From Halomonas salinarum (GTDB lineage Bacteria; Pseudomonadota; Gammaproteobacteria; Pseudomonadales; Halomonadaceae): a stretch of DNA of 64,000 nt. A program made the position numbers and the translations under genes. The notes beneath the pieces were generated by a model. That model was not told the DNA's origin and searched no databases. It saw only the letters and a list, made by a program, of their open reading frames with translations. Location of the stretch: NCBI RefSeq assembly GCF_012062845.1, contig NZ_WWNB01000020.1, positions 1-64,000 of the forward strand. The letters run 5' to 3'. This document shows, in pieces, positions 26,769 through 38,923 of the stretch (positions are counted from its first letter, which is position 1; each line of letters begins with the position of its first letter).

Positions 26769-29327
26769 TTACAGGGTGCGTTCGACCTTGACCTGATCGA
26801 AGACTTCGATCTTGTCACCAGGCTGGACGTCGTTGTAGTTCTTGACGCCGATACCGCACTCAATGCCGTTGCGCACTTCGTTGACGTCATCCTTGTAGCG
26901 GCGCAGCGATTCGAGCTCGCCCTCGTAGATGACGACGTTTTCGCGCAGCACACGGATCTTCTTGTTGCGGTGAACGGAGCCCTCGACGACCATGCAGCCG
27001 GCCACAGCGCCAATCTTCGGCGCACGGAAGACATCACGAACCTCGGCCACACCGACGATCTCTTCTTTCCAGTCCGGTGCCAGCATGCCACTCATGGCCT
27101 GCTTGACCTCGTCGATCAGCTGGTAGATCACGCTGTAGTAGCGCAGATCCAGGCCTTCACGCTCGATGATCTCGCGGGCAGCGGCGTCGGCGCGGACGTT
27201 GAAGCCGACCACGATGGCCTCACTGGCAAGCGCCAGGTTGGCATCGGTACCGGTGATGCCGCCGACACCCGAGGACACCACGGCGACCTCGACTTCGCCG
27301 GTAGACAACTCCTCGAGGGCGCTCTTGATCGCTTCCAGCGAGCCTTGGACGTCGGCCTTGAGGACAATATTGACCTTGGCGACCTCTTCCTTGCCCATCT
27401 GGCTGAACATGTTCTCGAGCTTGGCTTTCTGCTGACGCGCCAGGCGCACCTCGCGGTACTTGCCTTGACGGAAGTTGGCGATCTCGCGGGCCTTCTTCTC
27501 GTCTTCAAGCACCATGAAGTCGTCACCGGCATCCGGCGTGCCGTCGAGACCCTGGATCTCCACCGGCATGGACGGGCCGACTTCGTCGACCTGCTTGCCA
27601 AGCTCGTTGGTCAGGGCCCGCACACGGCCGTAGTGCAGGCCAGCGAGGACGATGTCGCCCTTCTTGAGGGTGCCGTTCTGAACCAGCACGGTCGCGACCG
27701 GGCCACGGCCCTTGTCGAGACGCGACTCGACGACCACGCCCTTGCCGGGTGCTTCCGGCACGGCCTTGAGCTCGAGCACTTCGGACACCAGCTGGATGGA
27801 TTCCAGCAGATCTTCGATGCCTTCGCCGGACTTCGCTGAGACGTGGACAAACTGGGTATCGCCGCCCCACTCCTCGGAAATGACGCCATGCTGGGACAGC
27901 TCGTTCTTGACCCGGTCCGGGTCGGCGCCCTGCTTATCGATCTTGTTGACCGCCACGACCATCGGCACGCCAGCAGCCTTCGAGTGCTCGACGGCCTCGA
28001 TGGTCTGAGGCATCACGCCGTCGTCAGCTGCGACCACCAGGATGACCACGTCGGTGGCCTTGGCACCGCGAGCACGCATGGCGGTAAACGCCGCGTGGCC
28101 CGGGGTATCGAGGAAGGTCACGCCGCCGTGATCGTCCTCGACGTGGTAGGCGCCGATGTGCTGGGTGATGCCGCCGGCTTCGCCGGTTGCCACCTTGGCA
28201 CGACGCACATAGTCGAGCAGCGAGGTCTTGCCGTGGTCGACGTGACCCATGACGGTGACGACCGGCGAGCGAGTGATCTCTTCGCCCTCGTAGGAGATGT
28301 TCTCGAGCACTTCGGTCTCGAGCGCATCATCCTTGACCAGCTTGGGCTTGTGGCCCATTTCCTCGACCACGATCACGGCAGTTTCCTGATCGATGGTCTG
28401 GTTGATGGTCACGGCAGCGCCCATGTTGAACATGGCCTTGATGACTTCGTTGGCCTTGATCGACATCTTGTCGGCAAGTTCAGCGACGCTGATCGATTCG
28501 GGAATCGACACTTCGCGTACGATCGGCTGCGTCGGCTTCTGGAAACCGTGCTTGCCACCGCCTTCGCGGCCGCCACGACGGCTGCCACGACGCTCGGCAC
28601 GCTTGTTGGCCTTCTTGCCCCCACGACGACGCTCTTCGCGATCATCGTCATCACGCTCGTTGCGCCCCTTCTTGGCCTTGGTACCGGCCTTCTTGGGTGC
28701 CCGGCGCGTATCGCCACGCGGCTCCTTGGGCGGCGCATTGACCTCGGTCGTGGCCGGCTCGCTCGTCTCGAGTTCCGGGACCGGGATCTCAGGCTCACCA
28801 GGGGCAGCCTTGGCCGCTTCCTGTGCCTTGGCGGTTTCCTCAGCCTTGGCAGCTTCTGCTGCCTTGGCGGCTTCTGCTGCTTTAGCGGCTTCTGCTGCCT
28901 TGGCGGCTTCGGCATTAGCCTTGGCTTCTTCCGCCTCGCGAGCCGCCAGCTCGGCCTGGGAATCAGCCATGTCACCCACCAGCTGACGCGGACCCGCGTC
29001 TTCTGTCTTGGGCTTCTCGGCCGGCTCTTCCTCGCGCTTGACGTAGGTACGCTTCTTGCGCACCGAGACCTCGATGGACTTGCCACGATCACCAGAACGA
29101 ATCCGGCTCTTGGTCTTGCGCGTCAGGGTAACGCGATTCTTCGCCCCGGCGTCGCTATCGCCGCCGTGGCTCTTGGTCAGATAGTCGAGCAGGCACTTCT
29201 TGTCCGCTTCGGACACCGCATCGGTCTCCGCCTTGTGCGGCAGGCCGGCATCTTTCATCTGTTCTAGCAGGCGGGGCACATCGCGCCCCACTTTTACGGC
29301 AAAATCTTTTACGGTCATGTCTGACAT
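26769..29327 (-). CDS. infB: Translation initiation factor IF-2
   Basis: GTPase that brings initiator fMet-tRNA to the 30S subunit. The start ATG at 29325-29327 is preceded by a near-perfect AGGAGGG, giving 852 residues. The N-terminal IF2N domain (1-55) is followed by a long low-complexity linker with four (EAAKAA) repeats at about residues 138-165 and Arg/Gly/Lys-rich stretches. The GTPase domain begins near 350: G1 [10 protein letters not shown]3 DTPGHAAF, G4 NKID. Domains III and IV follow. The gene is in the rimP-nusA-infB operon. Confidence 0.97.
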   Translation of the reverse strand: MSDMTVKDFAVKVGRDVPRLLEQMKDAGLPHKAETDAVSEADKKCLLDYLTKSHGGDSDAGAKNRVTLTRKTKSRIRSGDRGKSIEVSVRKKRTYVKREEEPAEKPKTEDAGPRQLVGDMADSQAELAAREAEEAKANAEAAKAAEAAKAAEAAKAAEAAKAEETAKAQEAAKAAPGEPEIPVPELETSEPATTEVNAPPKEPRGDTRRAPKKAGTKAKKGRNERDDDDREERRRGGKKANKRAERRGSRRGGREGGGKHGFQKPTQPIVREVSIPESISVAELADKMSIKANEVIKAMFNMGAAVTINQTIDQETAVIVVEEMGHKPKLVKDDALETEVLENISYEGEEITRSPVVTVMGHVDHGKTSLLDYVRRAKVATGEAGGITQHIGAYHVEDDHGGVTFLDTPGHAAFTAMRARGAKATDVVILVVAADDGVMPQTIEAVEHSKAAGVPMVVAVNKIDKQGADPDRVKNELSQHGVISEEWGGDTQFVHVSAKSGEGIEDLLESIQLVSEVLELKAVPEAPGKGVVVESRLDKGRGPVATVLVQNGTLKKGDIVLAGLHYGRVRALTNELGKQVDEVGPSMPVEIQGLDGTPDAGDDFMVLEDEKKAREIANFRQGKYREVRLARQQKAKLENMFSQMGKEEVAKVNIVLKADVQGSLEAIKSALEELSTGEVEVAVVSSGVGGITGTDANLALASEAIVVGFNVRADAAAREIIEREGLDLRYYSVIYQLIDEVKQAMSGMLAPDWKEEIVGVAEVRDVFRAPKIGAVAGCMVVEGSVHRNKKIRVLRENVVIYEGELESLRRYKDDVNEVRNGIECGIGVKNYNDVQPGDKIEVFDQVKVERTL

Positions 29328-29355
29328 TAACGACCCTCCTGAGCCCGTGACCTGT

Positions 29356-30849
29356 TTACTGTTCGCTCTCGAACCAAGGCGCACGGGCAGTCATGATCAG
29401 TGCCGCAGCGCGCTCCTCGTCCATGCCCTCGATGTCATTCAGATCATCGACGGACTGCTCGGCAAGGTCCTCCATGGTGACAATGCCCCGGCTGGCCAGA
29501 ATAAAGGCCAGGTGACGTTCCATCCCTTCCATCTCGAGCAGATCCTCGGCGGGCTGGGCGCCGTCGAGCTCCTCTTCGGAAGCGATTGCCAGGTTCAACA
29601 GCTCATCTTTTGCGCGTGCACGCAGCTCTTCGACGAGAGCCTCGTCGAATTCCTCGATCTCGAGCATTTCCTCAAGAGGCACGTAGGCGACTTCTTCCAG
29701 GGAAGTGAAGCCTTCTTCGACCATGACACGTGCCAACTCTTCGTCGATCTCCAGGTGGTTGATGAAGAACTCCACCTGGCTATCGATTTCCTGCTCGCGC
29801 TTACCTTCAGCCTCACCCTCGGTCATCACGTTGAGTTTCCAGCCGGTCAGCTCTGAGGCGAGCCGAACGTTCTGGCCACTGCGACCGATGGCCTGGGCAA
29901 GGTTATCTTCGCCGACGGCAACATCCATGGCATGGCTGTCTTCATCGACGAGAATCGAGGCGACATCCGCCGGCGCCATGGCGTTGATCACCAACTGGGC
30001 GGGGTTGTCGTCCCAAAGAATAATATCCACACGCTCGTTCTGCAGCTCGGTGGAGACTGCCTGCACGCGCGATCCACGCATGCCGACGCAGGCGCCGACC
30101 GGGTCAATGCGACGGTCATTGGTCTTGACCGCGATCTTGGCCCGCGAGCCCGGATCCCGTGCAGCGCCCTTGATCTCGATGAGCTGCTCGGCAATTTCCG
30201 GCACCTCGATCTTGAACAGCTCGATGATGAGCTCAGGGCAGGTCCGCGACAGAATCAGCTGGGCGCCACGCGCCTCGGCGTCGACCTTGACCAGCAGCGC
30301 CCGGACCCGCTCGTTCATGCGGTAGCGTTCGCCCGGGATCATCTCGTTACGCGGCAGGAACGCCTCGGCGTTCTCACCCAGATCGATGATCAGGCCTTCA
30401 CGTGTCGTCTTCTTGACAATGCCGGCCACCAATTCGCCTTCACGATCGGTGTACTGACGCACTACCTCGGCGCGCTCGGCCTCACGGACCTTCTGTACGA
30501 TCACCTGCTTTGCCGTCTGCGCCGCGATGCGACCGAACACCGCATTCTCGATGCGCTCTTCGACCACATCACCTTCGGTCAGCGGCGGATCGCGACGCTC
30601 GGCGTAGGACTGCTTGATCTCGGCGTCCGGGTTCTCGAACTCGTCGTCATTGATCACTACCCAGCGACGGAAGGTCTCGTAGTCACCGGTGGTGCGATTG
30701 ATCGCCACCCGCACGCTGACTTCCTGGCCATCGAATCGCTTGCGCGATGCGCTTGCCAGAGCCGCTTCAACGGCTTCGAAAATGACGTCACGGGGCACGC
30801 CCTTCTCATTCGAGATCGCGTCAACGACCATCAAAATCTCTTTGCTCAT
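29356..30849 (-). CDS. nusA: Transcription factor NusA
   Basis: RNA polymerase-binding elongation, pausing and termination factor. 497 residues in the usual order: N-terminal RNAP-binding domain (1-125), S1 (about 135-200), two KH domains (about 230-345, with [12 protein letters not shown] and [12 protein letters not shown]) and two acidic C-terminal helix-hairpin repeats (about 365-490) as in gammaproteobacteria. It starts 40 nt after rimP and ends 28 nt before infB. Confidence 0.97.
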   Translation of the reverse strand: MSKEILMVVDAISNEKGVPRDVIFEAVEAALASASRKRFDGQEVSVRVAINRTTGDYETFRRWVVINDDEFENPDAEIKQSYAERRDPPLTEGDVVEERIENAVFGRIAAQTAKQVIVQKVREAERAEVVRQYTDREGELVAGIVKKTTREGLIIDLGENAEAFLPRNEMIPGERYRMNERVRALLVKVDAEARGAQLILSRTCPELIIELFKIEVPEIAEQLIEIKGAARDPGSRAKIAVKTNDRRIDPVGACVGMRGSRVQAVSTELQNERVDIILWDDNPAQLVINAMAPADVASILVDEDSHAMDVAVGEDNLAQAIGRSGQNVRLASELTGWKLNVMTEGEAEGKREQEIDSQVEFFINHLEIDEELARVMVEEGFTSLEEVAYVPLEEMLEIEEFDEALVEELRARAKDELLNLAIASEEELDGAQPAEDLLEMEGMERHLAFILASRGIVTMEDLAEQSVDDLNDIEGMDEERAAALIMTARAPWFESEQ

Positions 30850-30889
30850 GCCTTTGCCTCGCCAGAAAACCTGTCCTTATGCATCGACC

Positions 30890-31351
30890 TCAATCCTCGA
30901 ACTGGGGCACGACACGCGCCTGATCGATGCTGTCGATGGGAAAGCAGTACTCCTCGCCCTCAACCTGCAACAGCACTTCGTCTTCCTCGATCCCTGCCAG
31001 CAGTCCCTGGAACTTGCGCCGACCATCGAAGGGCGTGCGCAGCTTGATCGCCACGACATGTCCCTTGAAGCGCTCGAAATGATCGAGGATGAACAACGGC
31101 CGATCCAACCCCGGCGACGACACCTCGAGTCGGTATTCGCCAGCGATCGGGTCTTCGACGTCCATGACCGCACTGATCTGACGACTGATATCGGCACAAT
31201 CGTCGACCGTCACGCCATTGGGACCATCGATATAAATTACCAGACGGGAGTGTTTGCCCTGGGAAAGGTTGTTGATTCCCCAAAGCTCGAAGCCCATGGC
31301 GGAGGCCACCGGTTCGATTAACGCGTATAGCGCAGCGTCCTTGATTGCCAC
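30890..31351 (-). CDS. rimP: Ribosome maturation factor RimP
   Basis: 30S assembly factor acting with S12. 153 residues; starts at GTG (31349-31351) with TAGGAG nine bases upstream. The first domain holds VASAMGFELWGI and LVIYIDGPNGVTVDDCA, then LEVSSPGLDRPL (about 83-94), and a C-terminal Sm-like fold. It opens the nusA operon, behind the terminator at 31486. Confidence 0.95.
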   Translation of the reverse strand: MAIKDAALYALIEPVASAMGFELWGINNLSQGKHSRLVIYIDGPNGVTVDDCADISRQISAVMDVEDPIAGEYRLEVSSPGLDRPLFILDHFERFKGHVVAIKLRTPFDGRRKFQGLLAGIEEDEVLLQVEGEEYCFPIDSIDQARVVPQFED

Positions 31352-31485
31352 AGACGAAGACTCCTACAGCCGTTGCGTCAGGCACCTGGCCGGGAGTTAA
31401 AGAGAAAGCGAGGTGGCTGATTGGCGTGTCGCCAGCAGAAAGCTGCCAACAGGGGAACGGCTAACAGATGAGCTACTAACAAAAA

Positions 31486-31505
31486 GCCCCTTCACTGGAA
31501 GGGGC
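31486..31505 (-). terminator. Terminator between tRNA-fMet and rimP
   Basis: Perfect 8-bp stem (31486-31493 with 31498-31505), 4-nt loop, followed on the minus strand by TTTTTG. It separates the tpiA-secG-tRNA unit from rimP-nusA-infB, or acts as an attenuator in the long rimP leader. Confidence 0.85.
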
Positions 31506-31554
31506 CTTTCACAAGAATCCTTATATCCCATTTGGCGTCTCTAGACGGCCTAAA

Positions 31555-31631
<77 letters not shown>

Positions 31632-31756
31632 TCACAGGTCGGCGATATTACTTGCCACTTTGGCTCACGTCAAGAAGTCTTGTCTTACCGTGAAAGTGGC
31701 CATCGCCTGCATGCCAATCTTGCTACTGAAGGCCTCGGCATAAGAGGCGTTTCAGA

Positions 31757-31843
31757 TGGTGCCGAAGGCGGGACTTGAACCCGCACGACCGTAAGGCCAC
31801 TACCCCCTCAAGATAGCGTGTCTACCAATTCCACCACTTCGGC
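31757..31843 (-). tRNA. tRNA-Leu (GAG)
   Basis: 87-nt type II tRNA with long variable arm and encoded CCA. The anticodon loop TTGAGGG gives anticodon GAG, reading CUC/CUU. Acceptor stem GCCGAAG/CTTCGGC is perfectly paired. It lies just downstream of secG, as in Pseudomonas and E. coli. Confidence 0.95.
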
Positions 31844-31870
31844 ATCAGGGGAGCACTAAATGGGGACGGC

Positions 31871-32230
31871 TTAGCTGCCGTTCTCCTCTAGCACTGGCGC
31901 AGTATTATCCATATTGGATGAGGAGTCGTCAAGGGTCGGCACGTTATTTTGCTGCTCTACGACCTTGGCGTCGGGAATGCCGGCCTCGGGGGCCTGACCC
32001 GCCTCGGAGGCGAAATAGGCAAGCGTCAGCGAGGTCGCGAAGAATCCCACGGCCAGCAGCCCCGTAAACTTGGACAGGAAGCTGCCGCTGCCGCGAGACC
32101 CGAACACGGTCTGCGAGGCACCGCCACCGAAAGAGGCGCCGGCATCGGCGCCCTTGCCCTGCTGCAGCAGGACGAGAACGACCAAGGCGATGGCAATCGC
32201 CACGTGGATCATGAGAAATGCAACTTGCAT
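31871..32230 (-). CDS. secG: Preprotein translocase subunit SecG
   Basis: Small accessory subunit of the SecYEG channel. 119 residues with two membrane helices (about 3-23 and 53-73) linked by the conserved [22 protein letters not shown]-type loop. The C-terminal tail after residue 75 is acidic and likely disordered. It begins 4 nt after the tpiA stop and is followed by the two tRNA genes. Confidence 0.95.
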   Translation of the reverse strand: MQVAFLMIHVAIAIALVVLVLLQQGKGADAGASFGGGASQTVFGSRGSGSFLSKFTGLLAVGFFATSLTLAYFASEAGQAPEAGIPDAKVVEQQNNVPTLDDSSSNMDNTAPVLEENGS

Positions 32231-32234
32231 GGGT

Positions 32235-32984
32235 TCAACCTGCTGACTGGCAAATGGCTAGAAAATCGTCGGCCTGGAGGGAGGCTCCTCCTACCAGGCC
32301 GCCGTCGATGTCCGGCTGCGCGAGCAGCTCGGCGGCGTTGGCAGCTTTCATGCTGCCGCCGTACAACAGACGCAGGCTTTCGGCCAGCGTCGAATCATAG
32401 GTCACAATATGCGCACGAAGTGCCGCATGCACCTGCTGGGCCTGCTCGGGCGTCGCGGTTCGCCCGGTACCGATCGCCCATACCGGTTCATAGGCAACGA
32501 CCAGTCGTGAACGGTCGTCCGCCGCGAGTGCGTCAAAGACCGCCGCCAGCTGCCCAAGCACGACCTCTTCGGTGCGACCGGCGTCTCGCTCAGCAAGCGT
32601 CTCACCGACACACAGCACCGGCGTGAGCCCGGCTGAGAGGGCCGCCTGAACCCTCGAGAGCACCTCGGCATCGTCCTCTCCAAACAGCTCGCGCCGCTCA
32701 GAGTGACCCACCAGTACGTAGTGCGCACCGCAGTCGCTGAGCATGCTGCCGCTGACCTCGCCCGTGAAGGCTCCGCTCTGCTGGTGATAAAGCGTCTGGC
32801 CACCCAGCGCGACAGGCAGACCGGCAAATGCCTGATGCGCGGCCTGCAAATAGGGCGCTGGCAGCATCAGCGCCACATCGACCTGCGCCGGAAGGCCGCG
32901 CTCAGCAACCGCCTGAGCAAAGGCATCGACCAGCGACAGGGAGCCATTCATCTTCCAGTTACCGGCAATCAGCGGCGTACGCAT
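32235..32984 (-). CDS. tpiA: Triosephosphate isomerase
   Basis: Interconverts dihydroxyacetone phosphate and glyceraldehyde-3-phosphate. The ATG at 32982-32984 (AGAGGA upstream) gives 249 residues. The catalytic Lys is in GNWKMNG, His in VGHSERR, Glu in [12 protein letters not shown], and the phosphate loop is YGGSMKAAN. The first gene of the tpiA-secG-tRNA-Leu-tRNA-fMet unit. Confidence 0.97.
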   Translation of the reverse strand: MRTPLIAGNWKMNGSLSLVDAFAQAVAERGLPAQVDVALMLPAPYLQAAHQAFAGLPVALGGQTLYHQQSGAFTGEVSGSMLSDCGAHYVLVGHSERRELFGEDDAEVLSRVQAALSAGLTPVLCVGETLAERDAGRTEEVVLGQLAAVFDALAADDRSRLVVAYEPVWAIGTGRTATPEQAQQVHAALRAHIVTYDSTLAESLRLLYGGSMKAANAAELLAQPDIDGGLVGGASLQADDFLAICQSAG

Positions 32985-33083
32985 AGACGATCCTCTTTCA
33001 AGGTGGTGCGAAATGGTATAGGAGCGCTCATAGCATGACAACCAGCACACCACAAGGCATGCCGTCGACTGCATGAAAGTTGG

Positions 33084-34430
33084 CTAGTCAAACAATGACT
33101 CAACCTCGACGGCCAGGCGCCGGGCCAGGCCTTCCACGTCCAGGTGAGGCCGTCCCTCGACCATCACCCGAATCAGCGGCTCGGTACCTGAGGGACGCAA
33201 CAGCACACGCCCCTCATCGCCGAGCTCGGCCTCGACGCTGGCAACGGCCTGCCTGAGCGATTCGCTGGCCATCAGCGCACCACGGTCAGCGTCGGCGGGA
33301 AGGCGCACGTTGACCAGCGCCTGCGGGGCCTTCTCGAAACCGCCCAGCAGCTTGGCAAGCGTTTGCCCTTCACGAATCATGATGGCCAGCACCTGCAGGG
33401 CAGAGACGATACCATCGCCAGTGGTCTGAATATGCCCACAGACGATATGGCCTGAGGCCTCACCCCCAAGCTGCCAGCCGTTGGCCACCAGACGCTCGAT
33501 CACATAGCGATCGCCAACCTTGGCGCGCTCAAAGGGAATCTCCAGCACCTCGAGAGCCGCGGCGAGACCAAAGTTCGACATCAGGGTGCCGACCACCCCG
33601 CCACCCAGCTCACCGCGGGCATGGCGGTCACGGGCAATCAGGTAAAGAATGTCATCGCCGTCGAGTTCGCGGCCGTCGGCATCGACCAGCAGCACACGGT
33701 CGCCGTCACCATCGAAGGCGATGCCCAGATCGGCGCCCTGAGAAATCACGGCTGCCCGCAGGCTTGCCGGGTGGGTCGAGCCGACCTCGTGATTGATGTT
33801 GAGGCCGTCGGGGCTACCCCCCACCACACTGACCTCGGCACCGAGTTCGCGAAAGACGCTGGGCGCGATGTGATAGGTCGCGCCATGGGCGCAGTCGAGA
33901 ACGATCTTCAGGCCATGCAGGCTGACCCTGTCAGGCACCGTCGACTTGCAGAATTCGATATAGCGGCCCGGGGCGTCATCGATCCGCACTGCCTTGCCGA
34001 GCCGATGCGGCGCTACCGTGGTCAGCGGCGCCTCGAGCATCTCTTCGATACGCTCCTCGATCTCGTCGGGAAGCTTGGCGCCTTCGGCGGAGAAGAACTT
34101 GATGCCGTTATCTTCGAAATGGTTGTGCGAGGCTGAAATGACGATACCGGCATGCGCCCGGAAGGTGCGGGTCAGATAGGCGATGGCCGGCGTGGGCATC
34201 GGACCCAACAGCGAAACATCGACGCCGGCTGCCGAAAGCCCGGACTCAAGCGCCGATTCAAACATGTAACCGGATATCCGGGTGTCCTTGCCGATCAGCA
34301 CCTTGGTGCGACCTTCCCGACCCAGCACGCGCCCCATGGCCCATCCCAGCTTGAGCATGAAATCAGGGGTGATCGGGTAATTCCCGACGGTCCCGCGAAT
34401 GCCGTCGGTACCAAAATAACGTCTGCTCAT
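33084..34430 (-). CDS. glmM: Phosphoglucosamine mutase
   Basis: Converts glucosamine-6-phosphate to glucosamine-1-phosphate for UDP-GlcNAc, the peptidoglycan and LPS precursor. 448 residues; the phosphoserine is in [16 protein letters not shown] (about residue 102), the metal loop is DGDGDR (about 244), and the substrate loop is GEASGH with [11 protein letters not shown] at the C-terminus. The start overlaps the folP stop by 4 nt (ATGA). Confidence 0.97.
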   Translation of the reverse strand: MSRRYFGTDGIRGTVGNYPITPDFMLKLGWAMGRVLGREGRTKVLIGKDTRISGYMFESALESGLSAAGVDVSLLGPMPTPAIAYLTRTFRAHAGIVISASHNHFEDNGIKFFSAEGAKLPDEIEERIEEMLEAPLTTVAPHRLGKAVRIDDAPGRYIEFCKSTVPDRVSLHGLKIVLDCAHGATYHIAPSVFRELGAEVSVVGGSPDGLNINHEVGSTHPASLRAAVISQGADLGIAFDGDGDRVLLVDADGRELDGDDILYLIARDRHARGELGGGVVGTLMSNFGLAAALEVLEIPFERAKVGDRYVIERLVANGWQLGGEASGHIVCGHIQTTGDGIVSALQVLAIMIREGQTLAKLLGGFEKAPQALVNVRLPADADRGALMASESLRQAVASVEAELGDEGRVLLRPSGTEPLIRVMVEGRPHLDVEGLARRLAVEVESLFD

Positions 34431-35290
34431 GAGGTAAAGCCCTCCTCCATTACGGCCCAGGTCATGTTCACGGCGTCCACACTAGGCCCCACATCGTGAA
34501 CGCGCAGAATCCGTGCGCCTCGTTCCACGGCCAAGGTCGCCAACGCCAGGCTGCCCGGCAGTCGCTCTTCCACCGGACGCTCAAGCACTTTACCAATCAT
34601 GCTCTTGCGCGACATGCCGGCGAGAATCGGCAACCCCAGCTTCTTAAGATCCGCCATGCGATTGAACAACCGCAGGTTATGTTCGACGCTCTTGCCAAAA
34701 CCAAACCCCGGATCAAGGATCAGTCTTTCGCGACGCAGCCCTGCTGCTTCACAGGCACGAATACGCTCCTCGAGAAAGGCCGCCACGGCCTCTTCCACCG
34801 GCTGCTCATAACCCGGCGAGTGCTGCATATCGTCCGGCTCACCCACCATGTGCATCACGCACACCGGCAGACCACTGCGCGCCGCGGCACTCAAGGCGCC
34901 CTCGCGGCGCAGGCCTCGCACGTCATTGAGCATCCCCGCGCCCAACGCCGTCGTCTCGCGCATCACTTCGGGAGCGCTGGTATCGACCGACACCAGGGCA
35001 TCGAGTTCACGCACCAGCCGCTCGACGACCGGCGAGACCCGGTCGAGCTCCTGCTGGAGCGGTACCTCGACGGCCCCCGGACGGGTCGACTCTCCTCCCA
35101 CGTCGATGATCGCCGCGCCCTCGGCCAGCATCCGCTCGGCATGGCGCAGCGCATCATCGATGGACACGTGCTGCCCACCGTCGGAGAAAGAATCCGGGGT
35201 CACATTGAGGATCCCCATCACGCGGGGATAGGAAATATCCAGACGATGCCGGCCGCATTGCAGCGCACTGGCGCTTTGTCCGTCACTCAT
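34427..35290 (-). CDS. folP: Dihydropteroate synthase
   Basis: Joins p-aminobenzoate to the pterin made by FolK; the sulfonamide target. From the ATG at 35288-35290 the product has 287 residues. Motifs: [15 protein letters not shown] (about 26-40), [12 protein letters not shown] (about 62-73), LDPGFGFGK and GMSRKSMIG. It lies between ftsH and glmM as in E. coli and is coupled to glmM. Confidence 0.96.
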   Translation of the reverse strand: MSDGQSASALQCGRHRLDISYPRVMGILNVTPDSFSDGGQHVSIDDALRHAERMLAEGAAIIDVGGESTRPGAVEVPLQQELDRVSPVVERLVRELDALVSVDTSAPEVMRETTALGAGMLNDVRGLRREGALSAAARSGLPVCVMHMVGEPDDMQHSPGYEQPVEEAVAAFLEERIRACEAAGLRRERLILDPGFGFGKSVEHNLRLFNRMADLKKLGLPILAGMSRKSMIGKVLERPVEERLPGSLALATLAVERGARILRVHDVGPSVDAVNMTWAVMEEGFTS

Positions 35291-35366
35291 GGCTTGATTG
35301 GTCCTGCTGACTGGCGATTGGCCCCGCGCGGGGGATGCTGGTGGGCATGATACCCAATAAACGCAA

Positions 35367-35389
35367 GAGGCGCCCACTAGGGGCGCCTC
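35367..35389 (-). terminator. Hairpin between ftsH and folP
   Basis: Perfect 9-bp stem (35367-35375 with 35381-35389), 5-nt loop, 25 nt past the ftsH stop. On the minus strand it is followed by TTGCGTTTATT, a moderate T-rich tract. Confidence 0.7.
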
Positions 35390-35413
35390 GTTTACTTGCT
35401 GGGAAACCCTGCC

Positions 35414-37393
35414 TCAATGGCCTGCCGGGCCACCCAGGGGGTCGGAGGGACGACGATTTGGCTCATCATCGTCCTCATCCGCGTCGGACGAGGTGTCCTG
35501 GTCTTGACCCTTGTCGGACGCATCCGCGCTGGCCGCACCGCCGGCCGACGACCCGCTGCCGCCTTCATCATCCCAATCCTTGGGCGGCCGCGGCGGACGT
35601 CCGTCCATGATGTCGGCGAGCTGATCGGCATCGATGGTCTCGAACTGCATCAGTGCCTCGGCCATGGCATCGAGCTTGTCGCGGTTGTCTTCGAGGATCT
35701 GCTTGGCCTCCGCGTAGCACCCATCGATGATGCGACGCACCTCATGATCAAGCTTGGTCGTGGTGTCGCCGGACTTGAACTTGCCGCCGCCCTGGCCACC
35801 GCCGCCGAGGAACTGATGTGACTCATCCTCGTCGTACATGATCGGCCCCATCTCCTCGGACAGGCCCCACTTGGCCACCATGTTGTGGGCAAGCTCGGTG
35901 GCGCGCTTGATGTCGTTGGAGGCACCGGTGGTGACACCATTCGGGCCAAGCGTCATTTCCTCGGCCAACCGGCCGCCGAACAGTGAGCAGATCTGACTGA
36001 TGATCTGCTGGCGCGACAGGCTGTAGCGATCTTCCTCGGGGAGGAACATGGTCACGCCAAGCGCTCGTCCACGGGGAATGATAGTGACCTTGTAGACCGG
36101 ATCATGCTCCGGCATCACCAGACCGATAATGGCGTGACCGGACTCGTGGTAAGCCGTATTGAGCTTTTCCTTGTCGGTCATGACCATCGACTTGCGCTCG
36201 GAGCCCATCATGATCTTGTCCTTGGCAAGATCGAGCTCTTCCATGCCCACCAGGCGCCGGTTGCGACGCGCCGCGAACAGGGCCGCCTCATTGACCAGGT
36301 TGGCAAGATCGGCACCGGAGAAGCCCGGCGTGCCGCGTGCGATCAGCGATGGCTTGACGTCATCGGCCAGCGGCACCTTGCGCAGGTGCACACCCAGGAT
36401 GTGCTCGCGACCGCGGATATCCGGCAGACCCACCGTGACCTGACGGTCGAAGCGGCCCGGACGCAGCAGCGCCGGGTCGAGGACATCGGGGCGGTTGGTC
36501 GCGGCGATGACGATGACGCCTTCGTTGGCCTCGAAGCCGTCCATTTCGACCAGCAGCTGGTTCAGCGTCTGCTCACGCTCGTCGTTGCCACCGCCCATGC
36601 CGGCGCCACGCGAGCGGCCCACGGCATCGATTTCATCGATGAAGATGATGCAAGGCGCCTGCTTCTTGGCCTGCTCGAACATGTCACGCACACGCGATGC
36701 GCCGACACCCACGAACATCTCGACGAAGTCGGAGCCGGAAATCGAGAAGAAGGGCACCTTGGCCTCGCCGGCGATGGACTTGGCGAGCAGTGTCTTACCG
36801 GTACCCGGCGGCCCCACCATCAGCACACCACGGGGAATGGTGCCGCCGAGACGCTGAAACTTGGAGGGGTCACGCAGGAAATCCACCAGCTCTTCGACCT
36901 CTTCCTTGGCCTCATCGCAGCCGGCGACATCGGCAAAGGTGGTCTTGATCTGGTCATTGGACAGCAGCTTGGCCTTGGACTTGCCAAAGCTCATCGGACC
37001 GCCCTTGCCACCGGCACCCCCCTGCATCTGACGCATGAAGAAGATGAAGATGGCCAGGATGATCAGGATCGGGAAGCTGGCGATCAGCAGCCGCGTCCAC
37101 AGGCTCTGCTCTTCTGGCTTCTTGCCCACCACCGTCACGTCGTTGGCTAGCAGATCATCCATCAACTTGGGATCTTCTGCCGACGGCCGAATGGTCTGGA
37201 AATCCGATCCGTCAGTGCGCTCACCCGAGATGGTATAGCCATCGATGGTGACCGATCGGACCTGCTGGTTCTGCACCTGCTGGACGAACTGAGAGTAGTT
37301 CATCGTCTGCGGTGAGTTCTCGACACTGAAGTTGTTGAACACCGTCAGCAGCACTGCCGCGATGACCAACCACAGGATCAGATTCTTCGCCAT
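35414..37393 (-). CDS. ftsH: ATP-dependent zinc metalloprotease FtsH
   Basis: Membrane-bound AAA+ protease degrading misfolded membrane proteins, sigma-32 and LpxC. The ATG at 37391-37393 ([10 protein letters not shown]) gives 659 residues; a longer frame from a TTG is not used. Two membrane helices (about 5-22 and 98-118) flank a periplasmic domain. Walker [11 protein letters not shown] (about 195), second region of homology GRFDRQV, zinc site HESGH (about 416). The C-terminus is acidic and low-complexity. It follows rlmE on the same strand. Confidence 0.97.
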   Translation of the reverse strand: MAKNLILWLVIAAVLLTVFNNFSVENSPQTMNYSQFVQQVQNQQVRSVTIDGYTISGERTDGSDFQTIRPSAEDPKLMDDLLANDVTVVGKKPEEQSLWTRLLIASFPILIILAIFIFFMRQMQGGAGGKGGPMSFGKSKAKLLSNDQIKTTFADVAGCDEAKEEVEELVDFLRDPSKFQRLGGTIPRGVLMVGPPGTGKTLLAKSIAGEAKVPFFSISGSDFVEMFVGVGASRVRDMFEQAKKQAPCIIFIDEIDAVGRSRGAGMGGGNDEREQTLNQLLVEMDGFEANEGVIVIAATNRPDVLDPALLRPGRFDRQVTVGLPDIRGREHILGVHLRKVPLADDVKPSLIARGTPGFSGADLANLVNEAALFAARRNRRLVGMEELDLAKDKIMMGSERKSMVMTDKEKLNTAYHESGHAIIGLVMPEHDPVYKVTIIPRGRALGVTMFLPEEDRYSLSRQQIISQICSLFGGRLAEEMTLGPNGVTTGASNDIKRATELAHNMVAKWGLSEEMGPIMYDEDESHQFLGGGGQGGGKFKSGDTTTKLDHEVRRIIDGCYAEAKQILEDNRDKLDAMAEALMQFETIDADQLADIMDGRPPRPPKDWDDEGGSGSSAGGAASADASDKGQDQDTSSDADEDDDEPNRRPSDPLGGPAGH

Positions 37394-37636
37394 ATCATTC
37401 AAGGGAATACCCTCATTGCTGAAATCAAACTGCAAGCGTGGTTATGCATTCGACACTACAGGAGCTCGCCGCGTTCAACCACCCGGCGCCACTGTGGCTA
37501 AGCATCGCACACTCGTCAGTACGTGTCCGTACATGAGAGCCATAGCCAGTCGCTATGGCAGAGCGGCGACTATCGTTCCCGCCACTCATCGACATACTCT
37601 CCAGGAGACCTGCGCGAAAAGGCCTGCTGCAAAGGG

Positions 37637-38299
37637 TCAGCCGCGGAACCCATCTGCCAGCAGATAGACCTCGCGTGAACGTGCGCGCGACGCCTCTGGC
37701 TTGCGCGTCATGACCTTGTTGAAGCTACTGCGCAGATCCTTGAGGTAGGCATCAAAGCCTTCACCCTGAAACACCTTGGCCACGAAGCGGCCGCCGGGCG
37801 AAAGCGTCTGGCGGGCCAGGTCCAGAGCCAATTCGACCAGATACATTGCCTGAGGCTGATCGATTGCAGCCATACCACTCATATTGGGGGCCATGTCCGA
37901 CATCACAAGGTCCACGCGCCGTTCTCCGAGCGCTTCCAGAATCGCCTCGAGCACGGAATCCTCGGTGAAGTCACCCTGATGAAAGGTCACATCGGCCAAG
38001 GCATCCATCTCGAGAATATCGGAGGCGATCACCAGGCCCCGCTCGCCAACCTTCTCGGCCGCCACCTGGCTCCAGCCACCCGGTGCCGCGCCCAGGTCAA
38101 TAACTGTCATGCCTGGCTTGAACAGCTTGTCCTTGGCATCCAGCTCGAGCAGCTTGTAGCTCGCCCGGCTGCGATAGCCGTCTTGCCAGGAACGCTGCAC
38201 GTACTGGTCGTCGAAGTGTTCCTTTAGCCAGTTACCACTGGTCTTGCTGGCCTGGCCACCGCGTGACCCGGCACTCTTGGAGCTGGTGGAGCGTGCCAC
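37637..38299 (-). CDS. rlmE: 23S rRNA Um2552 methyltransferase
   Basis: Methylates U2552 in the 23S A-loop, a late 50S assembly step (also called FtsJ/RrmJ). The likely start is the GTG at 38297-38299, giving 220 residues and starting just before the conserved SGNWLKEHF...[11 protein letters not shown] region. SAM motif [13 protein letters not shown]; catalytic tetrad K-D-K-E visible in SYKL, SDMAPN, AKVFQGE and SRARSREVY. It is upstream of ftsH, as in enterics, and divergent from yhbY. Confidence 0.95.
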   Translation of the reverse strand: MARSTSSKSAGSRGGQASKTSGNWLKEHFDDQYVQRSWQDGYRSRASYKLLELDAKDKLFKPGMTVIDLGAAPGGWSQVAAEKVGERGLVIASDILEMDALADVTFHQGDFTEDSVLEAILEALGERRVDLVMSDMAPNMSGMAAIDQPQAMYLVELALDLARQTLSPGGRFVAKVFQGEGFDAYLKDLRSSFNKVMTRKPEASRARSREVYLLADGFRG

Positions 38300-38432
38300 G
38301 TCATCACCTGAAATGCTTGGGGAATCGAATAAACAGAAGGGGCCGGTCGCATGGCTTTCGCGCAGACGATAATCCACGTACCATGACGTGTTCAGTATAA
38401 CCTGCCAGCACAACCGGAACGTTCAAGATATC

Positions 38433-38759
38433 ATGAGCTTGTCACAGGCACAAAAGAAAGCAATGCGCAGCATCGGCCACCACCTCAACCCGGTCGTTAC
38501 CGTCTCCGAGAACGGCATCTCCGAGGGCGTGCTGGCGGAACTCGACCGCGCCCTGGGCGACCATGAACTGATCAAGGTCAAGCTGGCTATCCCTGAGCGC
38601 GATGACCGCGCCGCCGTCATTGAGGCACTGGTCAAGGACTCGCGCGCCGAGAATGTGCAGAGCATCGGCAAGATGGTGCTGCTCTACCGCGCCAACCCCA
38701 AGGCCAACCCGAAGCTCTCCAACATCAAGCGCTTCGAGGAACACCACGGCCGCCGCTAG
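38433..38759 (+). CDS. yhbY: Ribosome assembly RNA-binding protein YhbY
   Basis: CRM-domain RNA-binding protein associated with pre-50S particles. 108 residues from the ATG at 38433; motifs KAMRSIGHHLNPVVTV, LIKVKLAIPERDDR and VLLYRANP are typical of the family. It is divergent from rlmE, and its end faces greA across a shared terminator. Confidence 0.93.
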   Translation: MSLSQAQKKAMRSIGHHLNPVVTVSENGISEGVLAELDRALGDHELIKVKLAIPERDDRAAVIEALVKDSRAENVQSIGKMVLLYRANPKANPKLSNIKRFEEHHGRR

Positions 38760-38791
38760 ATCAGCATCCCGCGAGCGCTCGCCGCCTCATG

Positions 38792-38823
38792 AAAAAGCCC
38801 GCGACAGTGTCGCGGGCTTTTTT
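38792..38823. terminator. Bidirectional terminator yhbY/greA
   Basis: Long perfect stem AAGCCCGCGACA with its complement, flanked by A-run and T-run (AAAAA at 38792, TTTTTT at 38818-38823). It is a strong intrinsic terminator on both strands between convergent yhbY and greA. About 100 bp without features separates it from the greA stop. Confidence 0.93.
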
Positions 38824-38923
38824 GTGGCTATCGCGTCAAGGCTCCGTTGACCCCCTTGCGCCTGGCGGCACCACAGAGCCACTCTCGAATCTGCTCTGCG
38901 GCACCGCTACGGGCATCTCGCGA

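Noticed and set aside
35396-35821. Plus-strand frame opposite the ftsH C-terminus
   Set aside because: Hydrophobic shadow of the acidic ftsH tail, with no ribosome-binding site and overlapping the ftsH stop hairpin.
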